From contig CAYYTU010000134.1 of the NCBI GenBank assembly GCA_964474655.1, forward strand, positions 1 through 5,601: 5,601 nt of DNA. The letters run 5' to 3'. The notes under the pieces are model-generated. The model ran no database searches and had not been told where the DNA came from. It was given only the letters and a program-made list of their open reading frames with translations. Shown one piece after another: positions 1-5,508 of the stretch. This stretch comes from CAYYTU01 sp964474655 (GTDB taxonomy: Bacteria; Chloroflexota; Anaerolineae; B4-G1). The first letter of the stretch is position 1, and each line of letters begins with the position of its first letter. The position numbers and the translations under genes were made by a program.

Positions 1-192
1 CGGGAGGACGATACGTGGGTCGCGGCGTCGCCAACGACGGCGGTGATGGTGGACCTGGAAGACGTGCCGGTGCGCGTGGTCACGCTGGAGGAGGAGACAC
101 TGGCCTACCTGCAGCGCGGTAGGCTGGACCGCGCGGCGCGTTGCCTGCGCCAGTGCGATCCCGAGCGGCTGTTGGCGCTGATGAGCCGGTGA
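1..192 (+). CDS. C-terminal fragment of an unrecognised protein, cut by the left edge
   Basis: Frame 1 is open from the first base to a TGA at 190-192 and gives 63 residues. I do not recognise the family. The last half is a helix-rich, Leu/Arg/Ala-rich segment (EEETLAYLQRGRLDRAARCL followed by a CDPERLLALM stretch) that looks like a pair of short amphipathic helices. The main support for real coding is that the final 34 codons recur at 595-696 in a diverged copy that keeps the frame, has no indel and ends at the same stop position. An internal ATG at 46 has no visible ribosome binding site, so the start probably lies beyond the left edge. A hairpin begins right after the stop codon. No function can be assigned. 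Confidence 0.55.
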   Translation, partial: REDDTWVAASPTTAVMVDLEDVPVRVVTLEEETLAYLQRGRLDRAARCLRQCDPERLLALMSR

Positions 193-234
193 GCAGACGG
201 CAAACGGCTACTTCAGAGCCCGTATGCCGTCTGC
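193..234. repeat. Strong interrupted hairpin directly after the stop codon at 192
   Basis: GCAGACGGCA at 193-202 and TGCCGTCTGC at 225-234 are perfect 10-base inverted arms. After one mismatch (203 against 224) the stem continues with ACGG (204-207) against CCGT (220-223), leaving a 12-base loop. That is 14 pairs in a 15-base stem. It starts at the base after the TGA of the left-edge gene, which suits a transcription end or mRNA 3' stabiliser. There is no T-run after it, so it is not a classical intrinsic terminator. Confidence 0.6.
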
Positions 235-271
235 GTCGTGGCTGTGAAGGCATCATCTTCTGTGTCTGTGA

Positions 272-490
272 TCAACAGACAGGATCTGCCCCCACCTTCA
301 CCACCAGCTGCCGAGCCAGCCGCTCCATCGCCGCCACGCGCTGGTCGTGATACTCGGCCTCCAGGGCCTTCACCAAATCCTCCTGTCCCGCCGAGAGCTG
401 CCGCATCCGCCCCCCGGACCAGGCCGTGTTGTCCCTTCGCAGTGATCGCACTTTTTCCGCATCCTCCGGCTCCAGGTCGAGGGCGCCCAG
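272..490 (-). pseudogene. Coding-like antisense fragment, unrecognised
   Basis: The minus strand reads as a plausible soluble, charged, helical protein tail of about 70 residues that ends at TGA 272-274. It contains the segments EPEDAEKVRSLRRDN and LEAEYHDQRVAAMERLARQL, the latter with coiled-coil-like spacing. The plus-strand reading of the same bases is a low-complexity proline-rich shadow. The frame runs up to a GTG at 517, but there is no ribosome binding site there, and the codons above about 490 fall in a short-repeat cluster. I read it as the 3' part of a broken or displaced gene. It could instead be a small intact gene starting at an internal codon, or chance. No function is assigned. 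Confidence 0.3.
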
Positions 491-496
491 CGGTGA

Positions 497-537
497 GCAC
501 AGCACTGGACGACGCACAGCACTGGACGTCGTGCTGT
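497..537. repeat. 15-bp tandem direct repeat overlapping an inverted repeat
   Basis: GCACAGCACTGGACG occurs at 497-511 and again at 514-528, with a period of 17. The second copy also forms an inverted repeat: ACAGCAC (516-522) pairs with GTGCTGT (531-537) across an 8-base spacer. An 8-base palindrome CTGTACAG at 534-541 touches the right arm. The arrangement resembles a multi-half-site protein binding region or a recombination scar. Confidence 0.5.
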
Positions 538-557
538 ACAGTGTCCTTGTGGGACGC

Positions 558-585
558 GCTTAGTCCTGTGCGCCCTAAGCACAGG
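558..585. repeat. Two mutually exclusive short hairpins
   Basis: CCTGTGC (565-571) can pair with GCACAGG (579-585). Alternatively GCTTAG (558-563) can pair with CTAAGC (575-580). The two stems share bases, so only one can form at a time. They lie just before the partial duplicate at 586-696. Confidence 0.4.
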
Positions 586-696
586 GTCACTACAGAGGAG
601 ACACTGGCCTACCTTCGGCGTGGGCGGCTGGATCGCGCGGCGCGTTGCCTGGCCTACTGCAATCCCGAGCGGCTGCTGGCGCTGCTGCGCCAGTGA
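586..696 (+). pseudogene. Partial duplicate of the 3' end of the left-edge gene
   Basis: Bases 595-696 align without gaps to 91-192. I count 87 of 102 bases identical and 26 of 33 residues identical, and both copies end in TGA. Similarity continues weakly upstream to the GTC at 586, where one codon is missing relative to the first copy. Nothing upstream resembles the earlier part of the first gene, and a possible GTG at 568 has no ribosome binding site. It is therefore best read as a truncated paralogous copy. Six of the 15 differences are synonymous, so weak past selection is possible but not shown. Both copies are in the same reading frame, so the region 193-696 stays open in that frame. 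Readthrough of the TGA at 190 would give one long protein, but with an implausible proline-rich centre. Confidence 0.5.
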
Positions 697-851
697 GAGG
701 GGAGGGGGCGCAGGCAGTGGGCGGCCGCTTGAGGGTCGGTGTCTCATCTGGGTTATGCCTGTGCTCCTTACCCTATACTGTGTTGTCCTCCTATGCTCTA
801 TCGCGGCCGAGCTAGTGAGGATGCGGGCGCGATGACGCCGGGGTGATGTAG
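697..851. other. Stretch without a supportable gene
   Basis: Both strands were read and no reading frame with a ribosome binding site or protein-like composition was found. A TATACT at 774-779 resembles a -10 box, but no matching -35 lies at the usual distance. An AGGAGGA on the minus strand near 790 is not followed by a start codon at useful spacing. Confidence 0.4.
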
Positions 852-1047
852 TTAGCATGCAGACCACATCGCTTTATGCTTCTTCCATACCGCCTCATCC
901 ACCAGCCGGCCGAAAATGCGTGTCAGCGTTTCCTCTGCCCGATTCCTCACACCCTTCATCTCCCTCGGCACGAGGACGGTTCGCATCCGGTCGCAGTGTA
1001 CTGTAGTCCACTACAGTGCCGAAGGCCTCATTGCACGTCCGCCACAT
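852..1047 (-). pseudogene. Possible frameshifted gene remnant, unrecognised
   Basis: Two overlapping minus-strand frames each look partly coding. One starts at ATG 1047 and stops at 895 (50 residues, beginning MWRTCNEAFGTVVDYSTLR). The other opens at 1010, has an ATG at 986 and stops with TAA at 852 (44 residues from the ATG). The second contains VRNRAEETLTRIFGRLVDEA, a good amphipathic helix. Switching from the first frame to the second near 990 would make one continuous sensible protein, which suggests a frameshift. Before 1047, a third frame (ending GYIEALRRRRAEDVADVQ then a stop) also looks coding, so the decay may reach to about 1140. I cannot name a family, and chance remains possible. 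Confidence 0.25.
1000..1017. repeat. 18-bp near-perfect palindrome
   Basis: ACTGTAGT (1000-1007) and ACTACAGT (1010-1017) are perfect inverted arms around a 2-base centre, CC. The spacing suits a dimeric DNA-binding protein better than an RNA hairpin. It lies inside the possible gene remnant 852-1047, just upstream of the ATG at 986. Confidence 0.5.
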
Positions 1048-1318
1048 CTTCCGCTCGCCGTCTTCTCAGGGCCTCGATGTACCCCCGTCCCGGCGTGGCT
1101 TGAGCGTGGTCACCGCTGGAGCAATCTCGCTGACAGATGGAGCATATTCGGTCCGGCAAGCGACGTCAGCAGTTAGAGGGAGGAAATCAGGGGCTGGGCT
1201 ATGTGTTTGGTATGCAAAACACATCGAGGTTGGATCGACCTTTCTCGCCGAGTGAGCCGGCGGCAAGTGGATCTCCCGCAGGAAGGCGGACGCTGTCCCG
1301 CGCCGGCGTGGCCCAAGG
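1048..1318. other. Region downstream of the operon without a supportable gene
   Basis: Short open frames occur in several readings, but none has a ribosome binding site with protein-like composition. The only clear structures are the AT-rich hairpin at 1201-1224 and a small GGAC/GTCC stem at 1288-1298. Neither is followed by a T-run on the minus strand, so the end of the operon transcript is not marked by a recognisable intrinsic terminator. Confidence 0.4.
1201..1224. repeat. AT-rich hairpin downstream of the operon
   Basis: ATGTGTTT (1201-1208) and AAACACAT (1217-1224) are perfect 8-base inverted arms with an 8-base loop. The hairpin lies about 95 bases beyond the stop of the CoiA-like gene and could sit in the operon's 3' untranslated region. 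It lacks a T-tract on either strand. Confidence 0.4.
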
Positions 1319-2572
1319 CTAACTGCGCCCCTCGAGCTCCTTCAGGCGCTCCTCGTAGAGAGAGCGCAGATCCTCCCGCACCTGCGGGTAGAGCTCGAAG
1401 GTGCGGACGTCGTGCCAGACCTGGCGCAGCTTCTTCGGCGAGTAGGCCCCTCTCAGGCGACGGGCCCACCACTGCCGGTGGAACCGGGCGGCCACGAGGT
1501 AACCGGGATTCACCCCTTCGGGGGACTCCGGCTTCCGGGTCGACCACCAATGCCGCCAGTTCCGGATGCTGAGGCCGGGCAGGTAGCGGGGCAGCCAGCC
1601 GCCCTGAGGCCCTGGCGCGATGTCCCCCCGCATCAGAAACCGTCTGCTCAGGAGGCTGCCCACATCCTCCGGCTGGAAGTGGCGTCGCCAACAGGGAGCC
1701 AGGCGGTCGTAGATCTCGCGCGTGCGGCGCCAGGTCTCGGCCGCCTTCAACACCCGCTGTACCGGCGACCAGAGCATATGCTGCCAGATCCTCTTGCGCA
1801 GCTCGATATCCAGCCTGGGAACTCGGATGGAGAGGCGGGCGAACCGGTCGTTTGCGCCTTCGCCGGCCGGCTGTTCGGGCTGGGAGAAGCGGATGCGGGT
1901 GGTGAGCAGCCGCTGTCGAGAGGAATCCGCTTTTTTACGGCGAGCCCAGAGAGTCAACCGCTCGGGCCAGGAGTGACAGCGGCGGTGCTCGGCCCCGTCG
2001 CGGTAGGGATTGGGGCCTTCCCTGAGGGTGAGGGTCAGTCCCAGGCCGTGATGTCGGTATATCTGCCTTCGCAGGTTGATTCTGTGCCTCCAGCGCCAGT
2101 CTGGGATCCACCAGAAGACGCCCACGCCGGCCGCCTCGTAGGAGGCGGTCCTCTCCCTGAAAGCGTTCCAGGTGATGGAGGAGAGCTGGCACTCGTGGGC
2201 GATCTGAGTGCCGTCGGGGAAGACGGCCAGCACGTCGGCGAGGCGCTCGGCCTCGGGCACCCACTTCTCCAGGTGGAAATCGGCGGCTTTCCAGAGAGGA
2301 TCTCTTCTCAGCAGGGCGCGGACGGCGGCCTTGGCGACCAGGTGTCTGAGCGACTCACGGCCGTGCAGCTCGGTGTAGGGGCAGTGGTTGTTGTGGACGA
2401 AGTGGTCCTGGTAGCCTTTGCGATAGCGGACGTGCATCTCGATCTCCTTGCCGCAGAGCTCGTAGTAGTAGGGGCAGACCAGCTTACGGCCGGCCAGGGC
2501 CTCCTTGGGCCGCCGGTAGTCGAAGATATTGACGCGTTGGTCCTTCTCGGGGTCGTAAGCGATAAAGGGCAT
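1319..2572 (-). CDS. CoiA-like competence/nuclease family protein
   Basis: The protein has 417 residues. Its N-terminus follows the CoiA plan: a probable zinc-binding segment with C33, C40, H57, H60 and C64, then a helix with ESLRHLVAKAAV (73-84). Next comes the nuclease-like core RLADVLAVF (110-118) and HECQLSSITWNAF (126-138), with candidate active-site residues D113, E127 and Q129. This ExQ variant of the PD-(D/E)xK fold is usual in CoiA. ERTASYEAAGVGVFWWI follows at 140-156, also typical. CoiA proteins promote DNA transformation in Gram-positive bacteria; a DNA-processing role here is inferred. Residues about 215-417 are rich in Arg and Trp and I recognise no domain in them. The frame is open to a TTG at 2674, but the ATG at 2572 has a perfect AGGAGGTGA eight bases upstream, so I start there. 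It is the last gene of the operon, 98 bases after gene 2. Confidence 0.8.
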   Translation of the reverse strand: MPFIAYDPEKDQRVNIFDYRRPKEALAGRKLVCPYYYELCGKEIEMHVRYRKGYQDHFVHNNHCPYTELHGRESLRHLVAKAAVRALLRRDPLWKAADFHLEKWVPEAERLADVLAVFPDGTQIAHECQLSSITWNAFRERTASYEAAGVGVFWWIPDWRWRHRINLRRQIYRHHGLGLTLTLREGPNPYRDGAEHRRCHSWPERLTLWARRKKADSSRQRLLTTRIRFSQPEQPAGEGANDRFARLSIRVPRLDIELRKRIWQHMLWSPVQRVLKAAETWRRTREIYDRLAPCWRRHFQPEDVGSLLSRRFLMRGDIAPGPQGGWLPRYLPGLSIRNWRHWWSTRKPESPEGVNPGYLVAARFHRQWWARRLRGAYSPKKLRQVWHDVRTFELYPQVREDLRSLYEERLKELEGRS

Positions 2573-2577
2573 TTGAT

Positions 2578-2586
2578 TCACCTCCT
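2578..2586 (-). promoter_or_regulatory. Ribosome binding site fixing the start of the CoiA-like gene
   Basis: The minus strand reads AGGAGGTGA, nearly the full anti-16S complement. The AGGAGG core is 8 bases before the ATG at 2572. It argues against the upstream TTG at 2674 that overlaps the previous stop codon. Confidence 0.85.
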
Positions 2587-2670
2587 GTGTGTGCCGGGCG
2601 CCGGGTTCTCCCAACGTCTCCGATGAGGACGGGGAAGACGACTCCAGACCGCGACTCCGGTGGTTGGTTT

Positions 2671-3549
2671 TCAATTGCTTATCTCTTCACAGCCTCCCAG
2701 CAGGGAGACCGGGCGCCGGCGGGCATCCTCCCAGGCCAGGGCCGTCTCCGGGGTCAACGCCGGCAATACGTGAAACAAGTGACGCGCCGCTCGCGCCTGC
2801 CAGCCCCACCGCGCCAGCTCTCTCTCCGCCAGCTCCTGCATCGATTGCAGCCGGCCCTCGTCGGGCGCCGTCCAGGCCACGTCGAAGACGGGCGGGAAGT
2901 CGAAGCGCTTCCGGAACAGCCGCGGGCCGGTGCCCAGCCGGTAGGCCTCATAGCCCCGCAGCTTGGCCGCCACCCGCTTCAGGCCCATCGTGCCCCGATC
3001 CACCTCCAGGAAGACCAGGCGGTGCTGGTCGCCGGCGCGCTGGAGCACGAAGAGGCCGTCCGGGACCACGGGGATCCTCTCCTTTCCGCCGGCCGGGTCG
3101 GGGAGCCTGTCGTGGCAACCGGGGCCCCGGTAGACGTGCTCGGGATGGAAGGCCTTCACGTCCACCTGCTCCACCGCGGAGAGCGCGACGCGGACGGCGG
3201 CGTAGACCCGGGCCACGTTCAGGGTGTGCTCGAGGAACATAGTGCTGGGTTCCCCCCGTCCCAGCGGCGCCAGGTCGGCCCTGCGGATGCCGCGGTGGGC
3301 GCTGAGCAGGCGGGCCCCCTGACGGTTGAGGGTGTAGACGGCCGGGCCGTGGAAGCGGTCGGGCCAGATCCGGTCCAGGTAGCCGGCCTGCCACAACAGG
3401 CGCAGGCGCCGGCGGCAGCTGCTGGAGAAGCCGTGGGCCCGCGGGCCGTCCTGGGGAGGGAAATAGAGCCACTCGATGAACTCGGCGGTGAGGAAGCGCA
3501 GCCGCCCCACGCTCTCCACGACGTCCAGGTCCCGGTCCGTGATCCGCAT
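2671..3549 (-). CDS. Replication-relaxation family-like winged-helix protein
   Basis: The protein has 292 residues. Residues 4-85 look like a winged helix: ITDRDLDVVESVGRLRFLTAEF leads into a first helix pair, then RRRLRLLWQAGYLDR (46-60) and YTLNRQGARLL (72-82). LEHTLNVARVYAAV (106-119) follows. The core has VVPDGLFVL (161-169) and LEVDRGTMGLKRVAAKLRGYEAY (181-203). This PDG...E-x-D-RGT...K..Y pattern is characteristic of the replication-relaxation family (Pfam PF13814) and resembles a PD-(D/E)xK-type fold, with D164, E182 and D184 as candidate key residues. Catalysis is not established. The family is linked to plasmid and conjugative-element replication. An ATG at 3606 would overlap the ATPase gene by 20 bases, but the ATG at 3549 has GAGGAG nine bases upstream and begins at the usual domain edge. 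The gene lies between the ATPase and CoiA-like genes on the same strand. Confidence 0.75.
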   Translation of the reverse strand: MRITDRDLDVVESVGRLRFLTAEFIEWLYFPPQDGPRAHGFSSSCRRRLRLLWQAGYLDRIWPDRFHGPAVYTLNRQGARLLSAHRGIRRADLAPLGRGEPSTMFLEHTLNVARVYAAVRVALSAVEQVDVKAFHPEHVYRGPGCHDRLPDPAGGKERIPVVPDGLFVLQRAGDQHRLVFLEVDRGTMGLKRVAAKLRGYEAYRLGTGPRLFRKRFDFPPVFDVAWTAPDEGRLQSMQELAERELARWGWQARAARHLFHVLPALTPETALAWEDARRRPVSLLGGCEEISN

Positions 3550-3558
3550 TGCCGGGGG

Positions 3559-3564
3559 CTCCTC
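3559..3564 (-). promoter_or_regulatory. Ribosome binding site supporting the start at 3549
   Basis: GAGGAG on the minus strand stands 9 bases before the ATG at 3549. It favours that start over the ATG at 3606, where the sequence before the codon is part of the acidic tail codons of the ATPase gene. Confidence 0.55.
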
Positions 3565-3586
3565 GGGGCGCTCTGTGCGGCTCGCT

Positions 3587-5284
3587 CTAGAACCAGCCAT
3601 CCTCATCCTCCTCGTCCAGGCCGGCAGTGCCGCCCCCGTAGATGCGTTGCTTTCGTTGTGCCAGCTCCTCCTCGACCTCCGCCCGGGGCCGGCCGGCGCG
3701 ACGAGCGAGGGCTGTCCGGGCCTGGGCCAGCTCCTGGTCGTCTAGGCGCACGGGCAGTTGCCGGGTCGTGCAGCGCACCGGTTCCCGGCCCGGTACGTCG
3801 GCGAAGAAGGTGTGGGGTGGGAGGTTCTGGATGGCCTTGGTTCGGTGCGTCATCTGTTCCTGGGGTGTATAGAAGGTGACCCACGGCTCCCGTTCCCGTT
3901 TGACCAACAGGGGGTCGGGGCGGAACAACTCCTCGGCCATATCGGCGGCCTCGTCGGCGCCGCAGGCGAAGACGGCCCGCACGCCCACGTTGTTGAGGAC
4001 GAAGCGGGCCAGTCGATGGTCGGTCAGCTGATTCAGGCCCTGGGTGGCCAGGACGAGGCTGGCGCCGAAGCCGGCCCGCTCGGCCAGCAGGCGGCGGAGG
4101 GGAGGGACAGCGTAGGCCTGGGACTCGTCGGCCACCAGCCGCACTCGCGGGTTGGTGTGGTGAGGGGAGTCCTTCCGCCGGCCGGCCAGGCAGGTGTCGG
4201 TCAGGCTGAGGAGGACGCCGGCCGCCAGGTAGGAGCCGGTGTCTCCCAGCACGGAGGCCGGCAGGGCAGCGAGGAGGATCCCGCCCTCGTCGAGCAGAGT
4301 GGGCAGGTCGAAAGTCGTTTGCCGCTGGCCAAAGATGAAGGCGTTCTCCCCCCGGGTGAAGGAACGGAAGCGGTTGACGGTGGACTCGGTCAGGTCGCGG
4401 ATGCGCTGGTCCCTCTCGCGATCCAGCTCGGCCAGCCAGGCCCGGAGCCGGGGGTCGCTCACCTGGTCCGCGATCCGCTGCCGGAAGGGACGATGGCGCA
4501 GCAGGGGCTCGATCTCGAGCACGGTCCAGCCCGTGGCGGCCAGCGCCCAGCCGGCGTGATAGGTGTAGTTCTGAAAGCGCTGGGCCTCCGTCACGTCACC
4601 CTGAAACCAGAGAGCCATGGCACACTCCACGAACCGCGCTGCACATTCATCGGCCGACTCGCCGGGCAGGGGCTGCAGAAGGTTGAAACCGGGGACGGCG
4701 TCCTCGTCGGTCAGCAGGCCTACCGTGCGGTCGTCGGCGCCGTAGGCCAGGCCGGCCGCCAGGAGGCGATCGACCAGGGCCGAATGAGGGTCGAGGACCA
4801 CGACGGCACAGTCGTTGCGAGCGACGTCCTGCCAGGCGATAGAACTCAGGAGGGTGGACTTACCCTGCCGGGTCTTGCCATCCACCAGCAGGTGGAGGTG
4901 GAGGCCGGCGTCATCCAGCTGATAGGGCCGGCCGTCCTCGCCCCGTCCCAGGACGAGGGACGACGACTCACCGGCCGGCGCGACGTCGGCATCTTCGGTG
5001 ACGAGGTGCCACGCCTGGCGAAGCGAATCGGCGAGGCCGGCCCAGATGGTGGGGTAATCGCGAAAGCGAATGCGAAGCCAAAGAGTGATCGCCAGAGCCG
5101 GCAGCACAGGGATGAAGAAAGGAAGGGCCAGACCCAACAGTGGGGGCAGCGAGAGCTGGACTGGCTGCATCGTCCAGCAAGAAAGGGCCAATCCAACGAA
5201 CCAGAGGATTCCGAACAGTCCGCCCAGTTCTGTTAATTCCCCGGTCCAGCGCTTGTGACGTGGTAATCGATTTCTGTTTGACAT
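3587..5284 (-). CDS. Membrane-anchored VirD4/TraG-like coupling ATPase
   Basis: The protein has 565 residues. Two hydrophobic segments at about 20-38 and 46-71 anchor it in the inner membrane, and the rest is a cytoplasmic motor domain. The Walker A motif is GKTRQGKST (136-144). VVVLDPHSALVD (161-172) matches the DPH/DPK strand seen after Walker A in VirD4, TraG and HerA-like ATPases. Walker B is VRLVADESQAY (381-391) with D386 and E387, and LVLATQGLNQL (410-420) is the usual following sensor-like strand. The C-terminus is acidic (DEEDED). Coupling proteins bring DNA to a type IV secretion channel and pump it with ATP; this role is inferred, because no channel genes are in view. HerA/FtsK-like pumps are the alternative. 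The frame continues 93 codons upstream to an ATG at 5563, but that part lacks domain features and contains a palindrome. The ATG at 5284 has a strong AAAGGAGGAGA before it, so I start there. Confidence 0.82.
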   Translation of the reverse strand: MSNRNRLPRHKRWTGELTELGGLFGILWFVGLALSCWTMQPVQLSLPPLLGLALPFFIPVLPALAITLWLRIRFRDYPTIWAGLADSLRQAWHLVTEDADVAPAGESSSLVLGRGEDGRPYQLDDAGLHLHLLVDGKTRQGKSTLLSSIAWQDVARNDCAVVVLDPHSALVDRLLAAGLAYGADDRTVGLLTDEDAVPGFNLLQPLPGESADECAARFVECAMALWFQGDVTEAQRFQNYTYHAGWALAATGWTVLEIEPLLRHRPFRQRIADQVSDPRLRAWLAELDRERDQRIRDLTESTVNRFRSFTRGENAFIFGQRQTTFDLPTLLDEGGILLAALPASVLGDTGSYLAAGVLLSLTDTCLAGRRKDSPHHTNPRVRLVADESQAYAVPPLRRLLAERAGFGASLVLATQGLNQLTDHRLARFVLNNVGVRAVFACGADEAADMAEELFRPDPLLVKREREPWVTFYTPQEQMTHRTKAIQNLPPHTFFADVPGREPVRCTTRQLPVRLDDQELAQARTALARRAGRPRAEVEEELAQRKQRIYGGGTAGLDEEDEDGWF

Positions 5285-5292
5285 AGAAACAG

Positions 5293-5303
5293 TCTCCTCC
5301 TTT
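5293..5303 (-). promoter_or_regulatory. Ribosome binding site fixing the ATPase start
   Basis: The minus strand reads AAAGGAGGAGA, ending 8 bases before the ATG at 5284. It is the basis for choosing the 565-residue form over the 658-residue one. Confidence 0.8.
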
Positions 5304-5355
5304 GAAACATGTAACCAGAACGAGTAATAGTCAGGTTGCGAGGGGTGAGGATGCA

Positions 5356-5405
5356 CCCCAACATATTGCGGTATGGTATCACGAGACCCCCACATATGGC
5401 GATAT
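5356..5405. repeat. 19-bp imperfect direct repeat, 31-base period
   Basis: CCCCAACATATTGCGGTAT (5356-5374) and CCCCCACATATGGCGATAT (5387-5405) match at 16 of 19 positions. The starts are 31 bases apart, about three helical turns, so proteins bound to both would sit on the same face of the DNA. They lie between the palindrome and the ATPase ribosome binding site. Confidence 0.5.
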
Positions 5406-5424
5406 TTTGCGTCTTTTCTCGTTC

Positions 5425-5466
5425 TTACCCCTGCTAACCGGTTAGCAGGGGCATTAGCAGGGGTAA
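5425..5466. repeat. Perfect 24-bp palindrome plus third half-site (operator or iteron-like)
   Basis: CCCCTGCTAACC (5428-5439) and its exact complement GGTTAGCAGGGG (5440-5451) form a gapless 24-bp palindrome. A third copy of the half-site TTAGCAGGGG stands at 5454-5463, in direct orientation 12 bases after the copy at 5442-5451. The outer flanks also mirror each other: TTACCCCTGCTAA at 5425-5437 against TTAGCAGGGGTAA at 5454-5466. The arrangement suits a dimeric regulator, a replication initiator or a nuclease recognition site. Its place upstream of the operon suggests autoregulation, but the binder is unknown. Confidence 0.7.
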
Positions 5467-5508
5467 AGGGACGAAAACAGGTCGTGATCGCCCGGGACTG
5501 CAGGCCTG

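Larger units (their letters stand above)
5285..5508 (-). promoter_or_regulatory. Probable control region upstream of the operon
   Basis: This stretch is clearly more AT-rich than the genes and holds a palindrome with extra half-site (5425-5466) and a 19-bp imperfect direct repeat (5356-5405). I did not find a convincing -35/-10 pair on the minus strand. The promoter of the operon probably lies here, but its position cannot be fixed from the sequence. Confidence 0.45.

Noticed and set aside
217..234. 11-base resemblance (GACGGCATACG on the minus strand) to a sequencing adapter
   Set aside because: The match is short, is not continued on either side, and is explained by the hairpin arm.
238..696. 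152-residue plus-strand ORF
   Set aside because: Its first two thirds is a low-complexity proline-rich shadow of a better minus-strand reading, and it has no ribosome binding site. Only the duplicated tail at 586-696 is meaningful.
751..779. TATACT as a plus-strand -10 box
   Set aside because: The hexamer at the proper -35 distance is GGTTAT, a poor match, and no gene follows.
976..992. GGTTCGCATCC, similar to a tRNA T-loop
   Set aside because: The flanking bases do not form a five-pair T-stem, and no anticodon or D-arm is found upstream on that strand.
1412..2626. 404-residue plus-strand ORF opposite the CoiA-like gene
   Set aside because: It is the antisense shadow of a gene with clear CoiA motifs. 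Its composition, rich in Gly, Val and Leu without motifs, is what an antisense frame of a GC-rich gene gives.
2587..3879. 430-residue plus-strand ORF
   Set aside because: It spans the antisense of two recognised genes and the gap between them, has no ribosome binding site and shows shadow composition.
3758..5236. 492-residue plus-strand ORF opposite the ATPase
   Set aside because: It is the antisense of a gene with Walker A and B motifs in the right order, and is rich in Gly, Val and Gln without domains.
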